Assembly: GCA_026724425.1 (NCBI GenBank)
Contig: JAIUCV010000001.1
Span: 18,706,556 to 18,770,555 of the forward strand
From: Erythrophleum ivorense
Taxonomy: Eukaryota; Streptophyta; Magnoliopsida; Fabales; Fabaceae
Direction: 5' to 3'
DNA: 64,000 nucleotides
The notes beneath the pieces were generated by a model that was not told where the DNA came from, ran no database searches, and saw only the letters and a program-made list of their open reading frames with translations. The number at the start of each line of letters is the position of its first letter. Position 1 is the first letter of the stretch. Positions 46,796-58,228 of the stretch are shown in pieces. The position numbers were made by a program, and so were the translations under genes.

Positions 46796-49700
46796 TGTAA
46801 CGCTCGGTACATTGTATAATCACTGGAATGGGTCGGTTTGAAAAGTAAGTCCCCTAAGATGAGTGATTCAAGGCCAAATAAAATTTGAATAAAATTTTAA
46901 ATAATATAAAATGAGGATTTGAGCCTTGAGTTTCCCAAAAACTGGGGTCGAAGTGATTCGAAAAATTTGCCGAAAGGCCAGTGGCATTTTCGTAAATAAG
47001 TGCAATTTTGGAAAAACACCTAGGAGGGCTTTTTAAATGAAAATTTTGAGTTTTCTAGGATTCTCAGAGGCCCCAAAAATCATGGGAAGCTCCGGGACCG
47101 GTAAAGCCCCTCCGGTGTATTCTTTCCAATGTCGGTTGACCCGAACTTTGACCGATTTGTTCGGGAAGGTTTTAACTCCGATTTGAGTGATTCCAAAGGC
47201 ATTTTGTTAAATTGGGAACCTAAATTTTATGATGGAAAATATGATTCTAAAAAAGGATCTAAAATGAAGCCAAAATGAATTTGCCATTACGAAAGGGCAA
47301 AATTAAAATTTATTGTTTCTTGAATTTTCTAAAGAGTTCCACACTTTTCTCCCTTCTTCTCCTCTTTAATGAGCATCACCCATTCTGCCCAAAATACAAA
47401 AAATCTTCAGCTCTCTTAGGCACACCAAAGGGAGGAGAAAAAGAGGAAGAAAGCCAAGGAGAAACTAGACCTAAGGGGAGAATTTTAAATTTGCTAAGGA
47501 GAAGGGAATGAAGAAGAATGACACTTAAAAGCTCACTTAAACCCTAGATAATTTTTGCTTTTTGTTGCATCTTCTCTTCCCCTTTCCTTTGTGTGTATTT
47601 TAGCCAAGAACAGAACCAAAGGAAGGGAGGATGTTCTGTCCAAATACAAGGAGGGAACAATGGTTTTAGGCTATGGGGAGATAGAATATGGCAAGAAATT
47701 CCAAGCAAAACCAATAGAAAACAAGTTAGAAAAGTGTAGTGTTTTCTAGGGTTTTGCAAAATCTGATTTTGTGTGAATGTTTCCTTGGCTATTTGAATGT
47801 TTCCTTGAGCTCCTAAGACCTTTAGAAAGCCTCCCAAGTGGCCCTCCCATCAAGGAAAAATCATAAAGTCCATGAACCTCCATTATGGTGCATATTTCGG
47901 CCAAGCTAGGTTCATTAGGCTAGAGGATGTTTTAATTTGTTCTAGCCTTAGTTTGGGACTTTATATGATGTTAGAAGATGGGAGAAACCATTGGAAAAAA
48001 TTTAGAAGTCTTAGGTTGGGAGATGAGGCAATGGCTTCCATAATGTAATCTTATGAAACAACATGGACCTAGGTTTGTGAAAGTGAGTGTGTGATGGCTT
48101 CAAGGACCTTAAATGAGATCAAGAGGTTTAAATATGGCAAGAGAATGGAACCAAGAATGTTAATTATGGTAGTTGCTTCATTAGGTCCTTAATGGAACCA
48201 TATTGTGACAAATAGAACAAAGTGTAGTCTTAAGAGTGAGTTGGATGTCATAACTTGTTCCAAGAGTATAATTAAGTGTTGTTTATTGTGAATAGGCTAA
48301 GGAAATCTAACCCCACCTCCTTGTGTTTATGGAACCGAAAAGGAGAAGAAACAAGCAAAGTAAAGCTTGAATTCGCACCAAGGTAGCTCTTCACCTTTTC
48401 TTATTGCATTTTCTTGTTGCATATGGTGTCATTGTGTGCTTGTGTGTATGTTTATATGTTTGAGACATGACACTCGATGCTATGTTGCTATTTTGGTACC
48501 AATATACTTTCTTGAATGTCCTTGAATTGTAGAAATGGCTCACAAGGGTGAGGTAGTGTCAAAAGTCCCTTAATGTGGGTGAGGAGATGCCAAAAGTCTT
48601 ATGGCATAGGTGAGACAAGGCCAAAAGTCCCTTGGATGGGTGAGGCTAAGTCAAAAGTCCTAAAAACCAAGAGTGAGGCAATCCAAAAGTCCTAGAAATG
48701 GGGTGAAGCCAAACCAAAAGTCCCTAGAGCTCATTCTTGTGTTTGACATGAGTTTGTGACACAAAAATGCGAAAGATGAATGCTTCATAGATTGATTGAT
48801 TGCATACTTGTACCTTTGACATGTTTTATGCCTTGAAAATGTGCTTGAATAGGTGTATGAGCTATTAAGATTCAATGAATTTCACCCCCTCCTTTCTCTC
48901 ATCTCATATGATCTAGGTAGAGTTCAAGATCTAAAGGATGGAAGCCAAGGAGCTTAAATCTCCATCTCTTAGCAAATCTTTTCATTTTTGATGTACTATG
49001 ATGTCTAGAATGTCAAAGTAGATATGTAAATGTTATTTTTGAGCCATGACACTTTGAACAAGTGTAAAACTATGTAAAGTTAGTGTATGTGTCGAAAATA
49101 GAGTTTAATGAATAGATGTGTATTTTGACCACTTGGGAGCCCACTTGTGCTGTATGTTTATGGAAGTGACATGGTGAATTTGAGTTGCATGAGGGTTTAG
49201 ACCTTATGAGGGACTTATTTATGCTATATGTATGCTTTCTAAGTTGCTCAAATGCGTGTGGAACAATGGATGACTCATGTGAACCAAATTTGCCTCTTGT
49301 TGGGACTAAAATTGCCATATTCTTGAGCTATGGCAAAGTTTGACCAAATGGCCTCTTCTTGACTTGAAATTTTTCATGCAACTAGATCTTGCCTAGATAT
49401 TTTTGGAAAGCCAAAGATTATGTCATTTGGAGGTCTGTGGAATTTTCTATGATTTTTCAAAGTTGGTATCAGAATTTCAGATTTACACCAGTACTGTTCA
49501 TTTTGTTAGTTGTGAAATTATCATCCGAGGGGTAAACGTGGTCCAATGGCTACGAAATTTTATAGGCAGAAACTAGGCATTTACAGTGACTTGTAGCAAC
49601 TAGAAGCACCTCATTTGGAGGTCTAAACTAAGAGATATGAATTTTTGAATTTCTGGAACAGCAATAGTAGTGCAGCACGACCTGAGTCACTATTTCATTG

Positions 49701-50070
49701 AATTTCAGTGGCTAAACGTGCTTGCTCTGGTCTAAGTCTATTTTTACCATAAATTTAACATTCATAGATTTCCAAATTGGTATTATTTGTATGGATTAAA
49801 TTTTTTTAAAATTAATTGGATATTTTCAAAATTTATAGCAGACACTTGCATCAGTACTAGTAGATGTCTAAACCTTTGCCCTTTTCGCATGTCAAACGCT
49901 TCCTGTGTTATATTTCATGGCCTGGTTATATTTTTGGCATAAATTAGACATGTGTAGCTTTCTATAATGACCAAGAATGCATGATTTCAAATTTTCTAGA
50001 ATTAGTTATGAATTCTGAAACTTCATATCAGTAAACTGAACCAGTGGCCCAGACAGCAGTGATCTCAATG
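46796..50070 (+). repeat. Plus-strand LTR start portion of the inverted-core element
   Basis: It begins TGTAACGCTCGG and carries the family blocks in order: TTCTCAGAGGCCCC near 47060, GATTTGAGTGATTCCAAAGGC near 47180, a GCACACCAAAGGGAGGAG leader near 47425, CACCAAGGTAGCTC near 48375, and a TTTTCTAGAATTAGTTATG block near 49995. After about 50070 homology to other LTRs fades. Frames at 47275-47511, 47544-47837, 47555-47749, 48660-48875 and 49070-49318 are shadows. Confidence 0.75.
48541..48725 (+). repeat. Tandem repeats with CCAAAAGTCC core in the LTR
   Basis: About six units of 25-33 bp, each of the form GGTGAGG-(spacer)-CCAAAAGTCC, for example GGGTGAGGAGATGCCAAAAG. Related arrays sit at the same LTR position at 60095-60180 (plus) and, inverted and degenerate, near 51650-51790. 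Confidence 0.75.
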
Positions 50071-50570
50071 GCTTTTCGAATGTCAAATGTTCTCCCCTTA
50101 ATGATTCATGAGCTGATACCAAAAATTTCATATCTTAACCCTAAGAAACACATATCATAGCATTCAAGAAATAAACACTAGACTTGCACACAAAGCGTAG
50201 CATATGGACCGAAATCACATAAACAAACCCACATGGTTCAATCCCACTTTGGTTTAAGCAATTTGGTCTATATAATATCCATACAACATTCATTCAAAGC
50301 AAGAATATCATTACATAAGCTCTTGAGGTCCATTTTGCACTACTTGAACTTTTCACACAATTTACTTGCACATACAACACATAACAATGGGAAGCACACT
50401 ACTAAGAACCTTTAGCTCAGCATTAAATCACCTCCAAAGCCCATGAATTGATCCTCAACTCCTCTTAGACCATAACATATTAAAACATATAAGATTCATA
50501 GCCATTTAGGTCAAGAAACTTGGGTTTGGAGGTTTGGAACATATATCAAATTTTTTGCCACAGGTTCCAA
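50071..50570. other. Left inversion junction zone
   Basis: Plus-strand LTR homology ends near 50070-50125 and minus-strand LTR homology resumes near 50565. The 0.4-0.5 kb between could be assigned to neither orientation by eye. The frame 50233-50415 here has no domain. Confidence 0.5.
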
Positions 50571-53500
50571 TTTTCAATTTTCTGAGGCAGATTTTGAAAA
50601 ATCATAATTAATTCTAAAAAAATCAAAACGAGGCAAATGACATCTTTCCAGAAAGCTCTGTATGTCTACTATAAGGTAAAAATAACTACAGGTATGAAAC
50701 ACCCAGCTGTACTGTGTTTGACAACTGAAAAGTATGAAAGGTCTGGCTGCCATTGAGTTCTACTACAGCTTACTGATATGGATTTTAAAAATTCATAACT
50801 AATTCCCATACTTGACACAGATGCATTTTTGGACCAAAACTACAGTACACTGACCAAAATCAGAAAAATTTCTAACTTCAAAAATTCACCAAATATTCCC
50901 TAGACTTCCAAAAATTTTGCACTTTAGCTTCCTAAAAATCTCTAGATGATCTCTACATGCATGCTAAATTTCATGAGGAAGTTTGTCCATTTGGTCAGTT
51001 TGTGATATTGGGTTGCAAAATGCCCTTTTTAAGTTTCATATGGGGTCTCAAGGGGTCCATTTTTGCTTCTCATTCTATGGCTACATGAACACGTGGGAAA
51101 GCATTAAAATACTCTATCAAATATGTCTCAAAGGGCTAATAACCCAGATTCCATAATCTCACTCATCCACACCAAGATATACACAAGAGCCATACTTGTA
51201 TAACTTGGCATATCCAAGTCAAATTCATGAAATATCCTTCACACGGGTCTAGTTCTCATACATATACAATATACCCATACTTTTACAAATATTGATAAGC
51301 TCATACATCATATACATTATGGAGATACATCATGTGACAACCATATGGCTATAATACAAATATGTTATAACTCTATTGCTAATCTTCTTGCTTCCAAGTG
51401 TGGTGGCTCCCATTTCCTTGCTCTCTTGATCCACTTAGGCATATTAAGTAATGGGGAGGGAAGAGTGAGATTCTATGAATCCCAATAGCTCATCTCCCAT
51501 TCAATCATGCATAAAGAATGTAATACAAGTGTTAAGGATGCATGCATGGCATATCAATATAGAAAATAGTGCAAAACACATTCTTGGCATTTACACAAAG
51601 CACACATAACATACTTAGACTTGCTAAATGAATGGATTAGCCTCACTCACTTTCTTCAAGGTTCTTGGACTTGCCTCACCCTTTTTCTCAAAGGCCTTGA
51701 ACTAAGCCTTACTCTTGGGAGACTTTCTCTTAGTCTCAACCACTTCTAAGGGTTCTTAGCTCATCCTCACCGAAGATAGAAGGTTCTTGGCCTCTCCACA
51801 TTCAAGCAAACCAATGCAACATTTATAAGCATCATTTGAATATATAGTGCAATACTATGGTTCCATGGAACATAGACATCATACTAAAATGCAATTCATA
51901 GCTTAAAATACTCATACACACATTCAAAAACAATATAGACATTCATTCATGCATGGGAGAAAAGAGAGAGAGCTACCTTGTTATCTATACAAGCTTTACT
52001 TTGCCCTACTCCTTTCCTTTTTTGGTTCCACAAGAACACTTAGGTGGGGTCAGTTTCCTTAGCCTAAACATCATGAATAATACTCAATTATATTCTTGAA
52101 ACAAGCTAAAGCATTCAATTTACTCTTAAGAGCATACTTGGTTCCATAAGTCACATAATGGCTCCATAAATGGCCTATTGAAGCAACCATCATGATTCAA
52201 GTTCTTGACTCCATTCTCTTCTCATTTCTATGCCTCTTGACCTTATTTAAGGTCCTTGGAGCCATTACATATTTATTTACAAAATCCTAAACATAAGTTG
52301 TTTCATAAGGTCACATTATGGAAGCCATTGCCTCATCTCCCAATCCATGGCTTCTAAAATTTTCCCAAGGGTTCCTCCCACCTTCTACCATCATAAGAAG
52401 TCCCATTCTACGCTTAGAATAAATTAAAACACTCTCTAGGTGACCAGACCTTGTGTGGCCGAGATATACATCATGAAAAGAGCCCTTGAACTTTGCTTTG
52501 TTTTCTTGGAAGGAATGTCACATATGTAACTTCCTAGGGGTCTAAAGGACTCAAACCATGTCTTACATAAGTTAAAATACCTCTAGAAAAAATTAGATTT
52601 CATCACTTATTTCAAAACCCCAAGTTGTGCCAACTTGAATTTTAAGGCTCCCTTTTTGTTTCCACTTGTCTATTTTAAATTCCCACAGTCTAAATCACTT
52701 GTTCTTCCCTTGATATGGTCAAAATTCAACTCCCTTTGGATGGGCTCTAGGTTGCACGAAATTCATATGGAGGAGAACAAGCAAGAAGTGCAAGAAAAGC
52801 CATGGAAAAGAATGGGAACCTACCTTAAATTCTTGCTCTTCCAAGTGGCTTCCTCTTGCACCCAAGCCTTCCCTCCAATCCTAACTTCTCCTTGCTGGAT
52901 CAGAATCAAAATAGCATCAAAATACATTCTGAACCTATGGAAATATGGAGGAGAAGGAAGGAAATATTTATTGTAAAGACAAAAGGAAGAAAACACACCC
53001 TTTCATACCTATTCAAGGCTTCTTCTTCTCCTTCGTTGTTTCTCCTTCCACATGATGCCTTGGCTGGAGTTTTTAGTAGTTTTAGAAATGGGTAAAACAT
53101 TGGTGCAGCTTGGGGAGGGCTAGAGCGTGTTTTAAGAAAGCAAAAAGTAACTTTTTCTTTTGAGTTTTAGTCCTTATTCTTGGCTTTTTCATTTTAGGCC
53201 CATTTCAACTCCTTTTCAAAATTTGTCTTTTCCATCATAATATTTAGGCTTTCTAACTTATCAAATGCCTTTGGAATCACTCAAATTAGATTTAAAACCA
53301 TTCCGAACCGTTCAGTCAAAGTTTTAGTTAACCTTTGCCGAACTCGCTCACCGAAGGGGTTTCAACTGCTCTAGGGATTTTCATGGTTTTCAGGGCCTCT
53401 GAGAACCCCAGAAAGTTTAAAATTTTCATTTAAAAAGCTCTCCTGTGAGTTTTCAAAATTTTCCAAAAATTATAAAAATGCCCTTACATTTTTTGGCAAA

Positions 53501-53670
53501 TTTTCTGAGTTTCTTTGGCTCTGGTTTTCGAGCATCTTAAACCTCAAATCTTCATTTTCTATTATTTAGAAGTTGATCCTAATTTTAGTTGGCATCAAAC
53601 TTCTTTATCCAGGGAACTTCCTTTGGAAACTAACTCATTTTTGTCGTTTTTCGAAAAATCGGACATTACA
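50571..53670 (-). repeat. Minus-strand LTR of the inverted core
   Basis: In element sense it begins TGTAATGTCCGATTTTTC (complement of 53653-53670), just after the polypurine tract. Family blocks appear in reverse order along the plus strand: complement of TTCTCAGAGGCCC at about 53390-53410, of GAGTGATTCCAAAGGCATTT at about 53262-53285. It is only about 75-80% like the plus-strand copy by eye over these blocks. Frames 52635-52976, 52856-53095 and 52906-53100 are shadows. Confidence 0.75.
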
Positions 53671-53685
53671 TTTCTACCCCCTTAA
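53671..53685 (-). other. Polypurine tract of the inverted core
   Basis: The minus strand reads AAGGGGGTAGAAA directly before the LTR's TG. Confidence 0.75.
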
Positions 53686-54670
53686 ATAAATTTCATCCTC
53701 AAAATTTGGGGTATACTTTCCTCTTATTTTTTTATATTCTTGCTAACTACTCTTTTCTTTTCTTTCTTCTTGGCTCTATACGCTTCCTTCAGCAATTTCG
53801 CATTTTTTTTAAGTTTCTCTCAGTTAGGAAATTTACATTACTAGCTTTTAATTAGAGCTCTTCTTTTCCTGTACCCTTGCTATGTAGTATATACTAACTC
53901 CTTCTATAAAAGAAAAAAGCTTCTAACTCAGAGTCATACTCTTATGATTTTGGCTTTTTCATGGGAGAGCTTACTAATCATATCTGATTAGTTTTAACTC
54001 GTTCATAGGGGTTAACGGTCTTCTCAATGGACTCCTTTATATACCTCAGGAGATAATTCACTTAATGTCAAATCTCCTGTATCATCTCCTAATGGCTCTC
54101 TGTAACATCTCATTACCTTTTTTTGTTCATCAGAGCTATTGGAGTTTCTTATCCACCATTCATCTCGCATTGTTCCTTACTAGCTCATCCCATGATCACA
54201 ATTCATATTTCTTTCTATCATAGGCCTCGTGGATATTGTCCCCAGTAGATGGCTTCTCCCATTAGCTCTGGGTTTGTTCTTCCTGAAAGATGGCTTTTCC
54301 CATTAGCTTCTAGGAAAACACATTCATGTGGGGAGAGTACTACTCCTACTTATAAGGCCCCATATCTCAATTACTTATTTGGATTACAGCTCCCCCAAGG
54401 AGCCTCTACTTCTAATTATCCTAATTTCTTTGTTTATTAACGCATTTGCCTCTTTAGGCTAGGACTTTTTCTCACTTTTTTTTTGCTCACTTATGAGTGG
54501 GCATTTTATAATCCCTCATCTCAAACCATTTAGTATAACATTACATTCTTCATGCTAGCATCGAAAAGCAACTACCACTAACTAATATCGAATTCTGGTG
54601 GGATGCTAACTATACTCGCAGTCTCGATCACTAGAGACATAATTTACCACCTACCTCATGACTGAGCGCC
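53686..54670 (-). other. Noncoding 3' interior of the inverted core
   Basis: About 1 kb between the polypurine tract and the truncated integrase; no coding frame of its own (the plus frame 54249-54440 is a shadow). The C-terminal integrase and chromodomain expected for the family are missing, so a deletion lies within or at the edge of this segment. Confidence 0.5.
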
Positions 54671-54679
54671 ATGATATGA

Positions 54680-55548
54680 CTTCTAAGGTCTGGATGGTCC
54701 TCTCAGTCTGACCATCAGTCTGGGGGTGGTAAGCAGTGCTAAACCGCAACTTGGTCCCTAAGGCTTGCTATAAGGACCTCTAAAAGTTTAATGTGAACCT
54801 GGGGTCCTTATCAGATACTATGCTGTTGGGTACTCTATGAAGTCGCACTATCTCACGTATATATAACTGGGCTAATCTATCTAATGAGTAAGTAGCCCTG
54901 ATCACTAAGAAATGTGTAGACTTCGTCAATCTATCTACAACGACCCAGATAGTATCATGTCTAAAGGGTGTCCTGGGTAACCCCATAACAAAATCTATAG
55001 CTATACTATCCCATTTCCACTCGGGGATATCTAGGGGTTGCAACAACCCAACTGGTCTTTGGTGCTCTATCTTAACCCTCTGGCACACTAAACACCTTGC
55101 CACGTAATCCGTGACGTCGTTCTTCATTCTTAGCCACCAGAAGATTCTTTTAAGATCCTGATACATCTTGGTGGCACCTGGGTGGATAGTATATTTGCTC
55201 TTGTGTGCCTCTTCTAGAATTTTCTCTCTCAACTCATTGCTACTAGGCACACAGATTCTATCTCGGTATACTATCATACCATCCTCAGATATCCCAAAAT
55301 CTAAGGTCCTACCCTAAGAGATTTTGCTCCTAATTTGTTTCAAGAATTTATCCTCTTTCTAGGCATTTAAGATCTGGACTCTCAACTCATTCTCAATCCA
55401 GGTCTTACTCAAAAATAGTCTACCAGATACTAGCTGGCAAGAGAGGTTCAGATTTCTAAATTTTTTTAGGAGCTCCTGCTCCTTGATCATCATATAGGCA
55501 GCGTGGATGGATTTCCTACTTAGGGCATCGGCCACCACATTGGCCTTC
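54680..55548 (-). pseudogene. Truncated Gypsy RNaseH tail plus integrase in the inverted core
   Basis: On the minus strand the piece starts abruptly at the end of RNase H (ANVVADALSRKSIHAA, about 55490-55545) and runs into integrase. The clean frame 54780-55277 contains the zinc-finger part (YVARCLVCQRVKIEHQRP) and the catalytic core (IDFVMGLPRT, then VSDKDPRFTLNF). After a stop, TAYHPQTDGQTERTIQTLE with the catalytic Glu is readable down to about 54690, where similarity ends. It is closely similar to the Tekay integrase at 16530-17150, so the element belongs to the same or a sister family. Reverse transcriptase, most of RNase H and the chromodomain are absent. Confidence 0.88.
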
Positions 55549-55550
55549 CT

Positions 55551-55834
55551 GGAGCACCGGAAGTGGAAGGCTGGGGTGCACCGGAGGTGGATGGCTGAGG
55601 TACACCGGAGGTGGATGGCTGAGGTGGAAGCAGTGGAGGGGCCTCTCTTCTGGCTTCTTCTTGCCTAGCCAGGGCTCCTTGCAGCTGCATAATCATCTCA
55701 TGTTGCTGGGCTATGACGTTCTCAAACTAGTCAATCCACTCCTTGATAGCTTGCACTAGATCCTCAGACTCAACCTCAGGTTCTTGAGGTGGTCTGTCTC
55801 TGCCTCTACCTCAGCCTCTCCAAGTCTAAACCAT
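55551..55834 (-). pseudogene. gag: Gag N-terminal remnant with 24-bp tandem repeat
   Basis: It starts at 55834 on the minus strand. Codon 3 is already TAG, and TGA and TAG stops follow at codon 8 and later. Readable parts are RGRDRPPQEPEVESEDLVQA, then EMIMQLQGALARQEEARREA, the coiled Gag N-terminus of Tekay-like elements. Three tandem 24-bp units (about 55552-55625) encode an octapeptide PQPSTSG(V/A). Directly afterwards the sequence jumps to the RNaseH tail, so capsid, zinc knuckle, protease and reverse transcriptase are deleted. Confidence 0.75.
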
Positions 55835-55979
55835 CTTTATTAAAAATAAAAAACACAGCCTTTAGCCCACAACATAATTTTTAACACACATACATAGATA
55901 TTCCACCCGAAAACCACCCGAAAATAAGCCAAATATACCATCCAAGAATCAAATGTTGAGTAAAAGTGCCTGAACATTT

Positions 55980-55991
55980 GCTCTGATACCA
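55980..55991 (-). other. Primer-binding site of the inverted core
   Basis: The minus strand reads TGGTATCAGAGC, 5 bp from the LTR end at 55997. Confidence 0.88.
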
Positions 55992-55996
55992 TAAAA

Positions 55997-56112
55997 TGTA
56001 ACACCATATATTTCTAGCTTGCTTCCTATCATTTCTAAGTTTCCCTTTTGTGCAATTCATCATGGGAAACTTAGAAATGATAGGAAGCAAGCTAGAAATA
56101 TATGGTGTTACA
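55997..56112. repeat. Perfect 49-bp inverted repeat (LTR ends facing each other)
   Basis: Arms 55997-56045 and 56064-56112 are exact reverse complements over 49 bp (50 with the adjoining A/T pair), separated by 18 bp. Each arm is the last 49 bp of the LTR (outer bases TGTAACACC / GGTGTTACA). It is the right-hand junction of the inverted core. The minus frame 55881-56090 is an artefact of it. Confidence 0.97.
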
Positions 56113-56117
56113 TAGAG
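56113..56117. repeat. Target-site duplication (TAGAG), right copy
   Basis: Identical to 46791-46795, directly after the LTR terminus. Confidence 0.85.
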
Positions 56118-58228
56118 CCTAACTAGTTTTATAATGTTGCCATGGCTAGAAATGAATGATTTTTCATGTTATATAATGCATGTGGTTTACATGATGCATA
56201 TGCATAGCATTCTTGCATCACATACATTACATTCACTCATGGTATTCTTGTTTGCATTGAATTGGATGAGTTTATACTACTGAGATTCTCCTCAAATCTC
56301 ACCCTATGCTCCCACTAACATTTTCAGGTACCTCAAGCAAAGAGAAAGAGGTTGAGAGGCAGTAGAATATAGGAATTGATATATTATGAAGTTTGTAATG
56401 TAAATAGTCTAACTTTTAGTAAGTGTTTATGTATAACTAGAAAATTATATATGGATGATGGTTACTTATGTATTTAGTGATGTTTATGAATGGAACCAAG
56501 TATTTGAGTATGGGAACATGTATGTTAGTTATGTGACTGTATGATTTGGCAATGAATGGCTAAGATGATGTGTGGAACATTATTGAAAAGTGTTAATTAG
56601 GTGCCAAAGGGTCAAATTTTGATCCAAGTCTTTTGGTATGATATGGAATAGTTAGAAATGCCATTTTGGATGATTAAAACTTGCTCTAAGTGGGAGAATT
56701 CCATTTGGATGCCAAAGGGCCTAAAATGATACCAATGTTAGGCATAAAAAGACCTTAAACAACTCCCGTACCCAAAGTAGCCCAAATGACCTAGTTAGAG
56801 TTTAAGACTTGGCATGCATATATAACCTTAAGAGATATTTCTAACAAGCAAAAAATCATAATTTTTAGAGGTCCATAGAATATTTCATAAATTTCCAAAG
56901 TTTTAGAATTTTTGTAGAATAGTCCTTGGGACTGTTCATATTGTTAGATTTGATTTTTAATGAATTTGAAAGATCAAATGAACTCCAATACTTATAAAAT
57001 TTTACAAGATATAGTTGGCATTATAATCTTTCTAAGGTCACTGAGTTTGCATAAAAAGGGGTTGTATAGAGGAGTTCACGAATTTTTGAAGTTGAGGGTT
57101 TGATTATGTCTGAGTACTATAGTAGTCACTATTATGCTAGATCATTTGTGGGCCAAATGAGCTTAAATGCTCTTAAGATTTCTATAACACATAAATCTCA
57201 TCTCAATCTTCCATGGCCACTGAGATCACTTAAAATGGAGTTGTGTAGTCCAAGATGTGGAGTTTTAAACTTTAAGTTTGTCATATGCCCTCCTTTTTGA
57301 ACTAGGTTATTGTTCCACTACTTTTCATGGGATAAAAGAATTCAATTTCACTTAAAAGTTTAACATCATGTAGTTCACATCTTAAGCTTTCTATAGACAC
57401 CAAGTTTACATGATTTGGACTTGTATAACTTAAGTTATGAATTTTCAAATTTAGTGCAAATTTTTAGCCACTATGTCCATTTCGAGTTTTTGATCTTTCT
57501 AAGGGGTTCCATGAGCTAAACATGATAAAAAGGGTATAAACAAAGTTTTTTGTCGTGAAAATAAATAAAGGAAAAGAAGGAAATAAATTTGGATCCTTAC
57601 AACTATATATGACCCGTAACTGTGCAAAAATTTTAGTGTCAAATTACATGTAAATGGATGTGAACTTGGTTTTTAACTTTATAATGTATATGAATGATGC
57701 AAGGGAACTAGTTATGACAATATGTGAAAGTCGAAAATTGATGATATCCTATTTATTATCTATATTTAAATCATGTATTATTAATATATGGAAAATCTTG
57801 AAATTTATATGATATTCTCTGTTTATACAATTATATGAAATTCTATGTTATCCTTTGTTTGTGTTATACTATATTTATATTAAATATTAAGTAAATAGTA
57901 TGTTATCCTCTGTTTATGTTATTTTGTAAATTTAGTAGAACATTCCATTTATACTATTCATTGTTTATTAAATTCATACTTGATTTTTCTTCATAGTTAT
58001 TATTTATATTAATCCTATCTATGTTAGTATGAAAATTATTTCTCACTCTATTGTGGTTTATATTTTTTTAAAATGCCAATTTACTAAGTGACATTAGAAC
58101 TCTAGGTTGAGTGGATTCAGTTCCCATTTCAGGAATAGGTCTTTGTCATCCATAACATATGAATCATATCGTGTGGTAACGTTGTCTGTACTGTACCAGT
58201 GTATTTTGTGGCCTCAAGAAAGCTTGAA
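56118..58228 (+). mobile_element. Older plus-strand Gypsy LTR and flank, part after the nested insertion
   Basis: 56113-56340 continues the LTR interrupted at 46795. Its segments CCATGGCTAGAAATGA and ACTGAGATTCTCCTCAAATC match, in order, the complement of the minus LTR between about 62230 and 62000. Homology fades after about 57600 (a CCTTACA at 57599-57605 might be its terminus). 57740-58070 holds diverged ATGTTATCCTTTGTTT-type repeats. The frame 57100-57300 has no domain. Confidence 0.6.

Larger units (their letters stand above)
46796..56112. mobile_element. LTR retrotransposon with inverted core but intact outer ends
   Basis: A 9.3-kb unit bounded by LTR termini TGTAACGC (46796) and GGTGTTACA (56112) and by TAGAG duplications. 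The older host LTR reads continuously across it. Inside, the left about 3.3 kb is plus-strand LTR. Then comes, on the minus strand, most of a second LTR (to 53670), polypurine tract, integrase, gag remnant, primer site (55980-55991) and 49 bp of LTR end. The last 49 bp are again plus-strand LTR end. The order LTR-start(+), LTR-start(-), interior(-), LTR-end(-), LTR-end(+) is what an inversion with one breakpoint in each LTR of a normal plus-strand element would give. Protease and reverse transcriptase are deleted. Confidence 0.75.

Noticed and set aside
47544..47837. Minus-strand 97-codon frame and overlapping plus-strand frames at 47275-47749
   Set aside because: These lie in the leader part of an LTR and are not conserved in the other LTR copies.
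52635..52976. 113-codon plus-strand frame
   Set aside because: It is antisense to a minus-strand LTR and has no domain.
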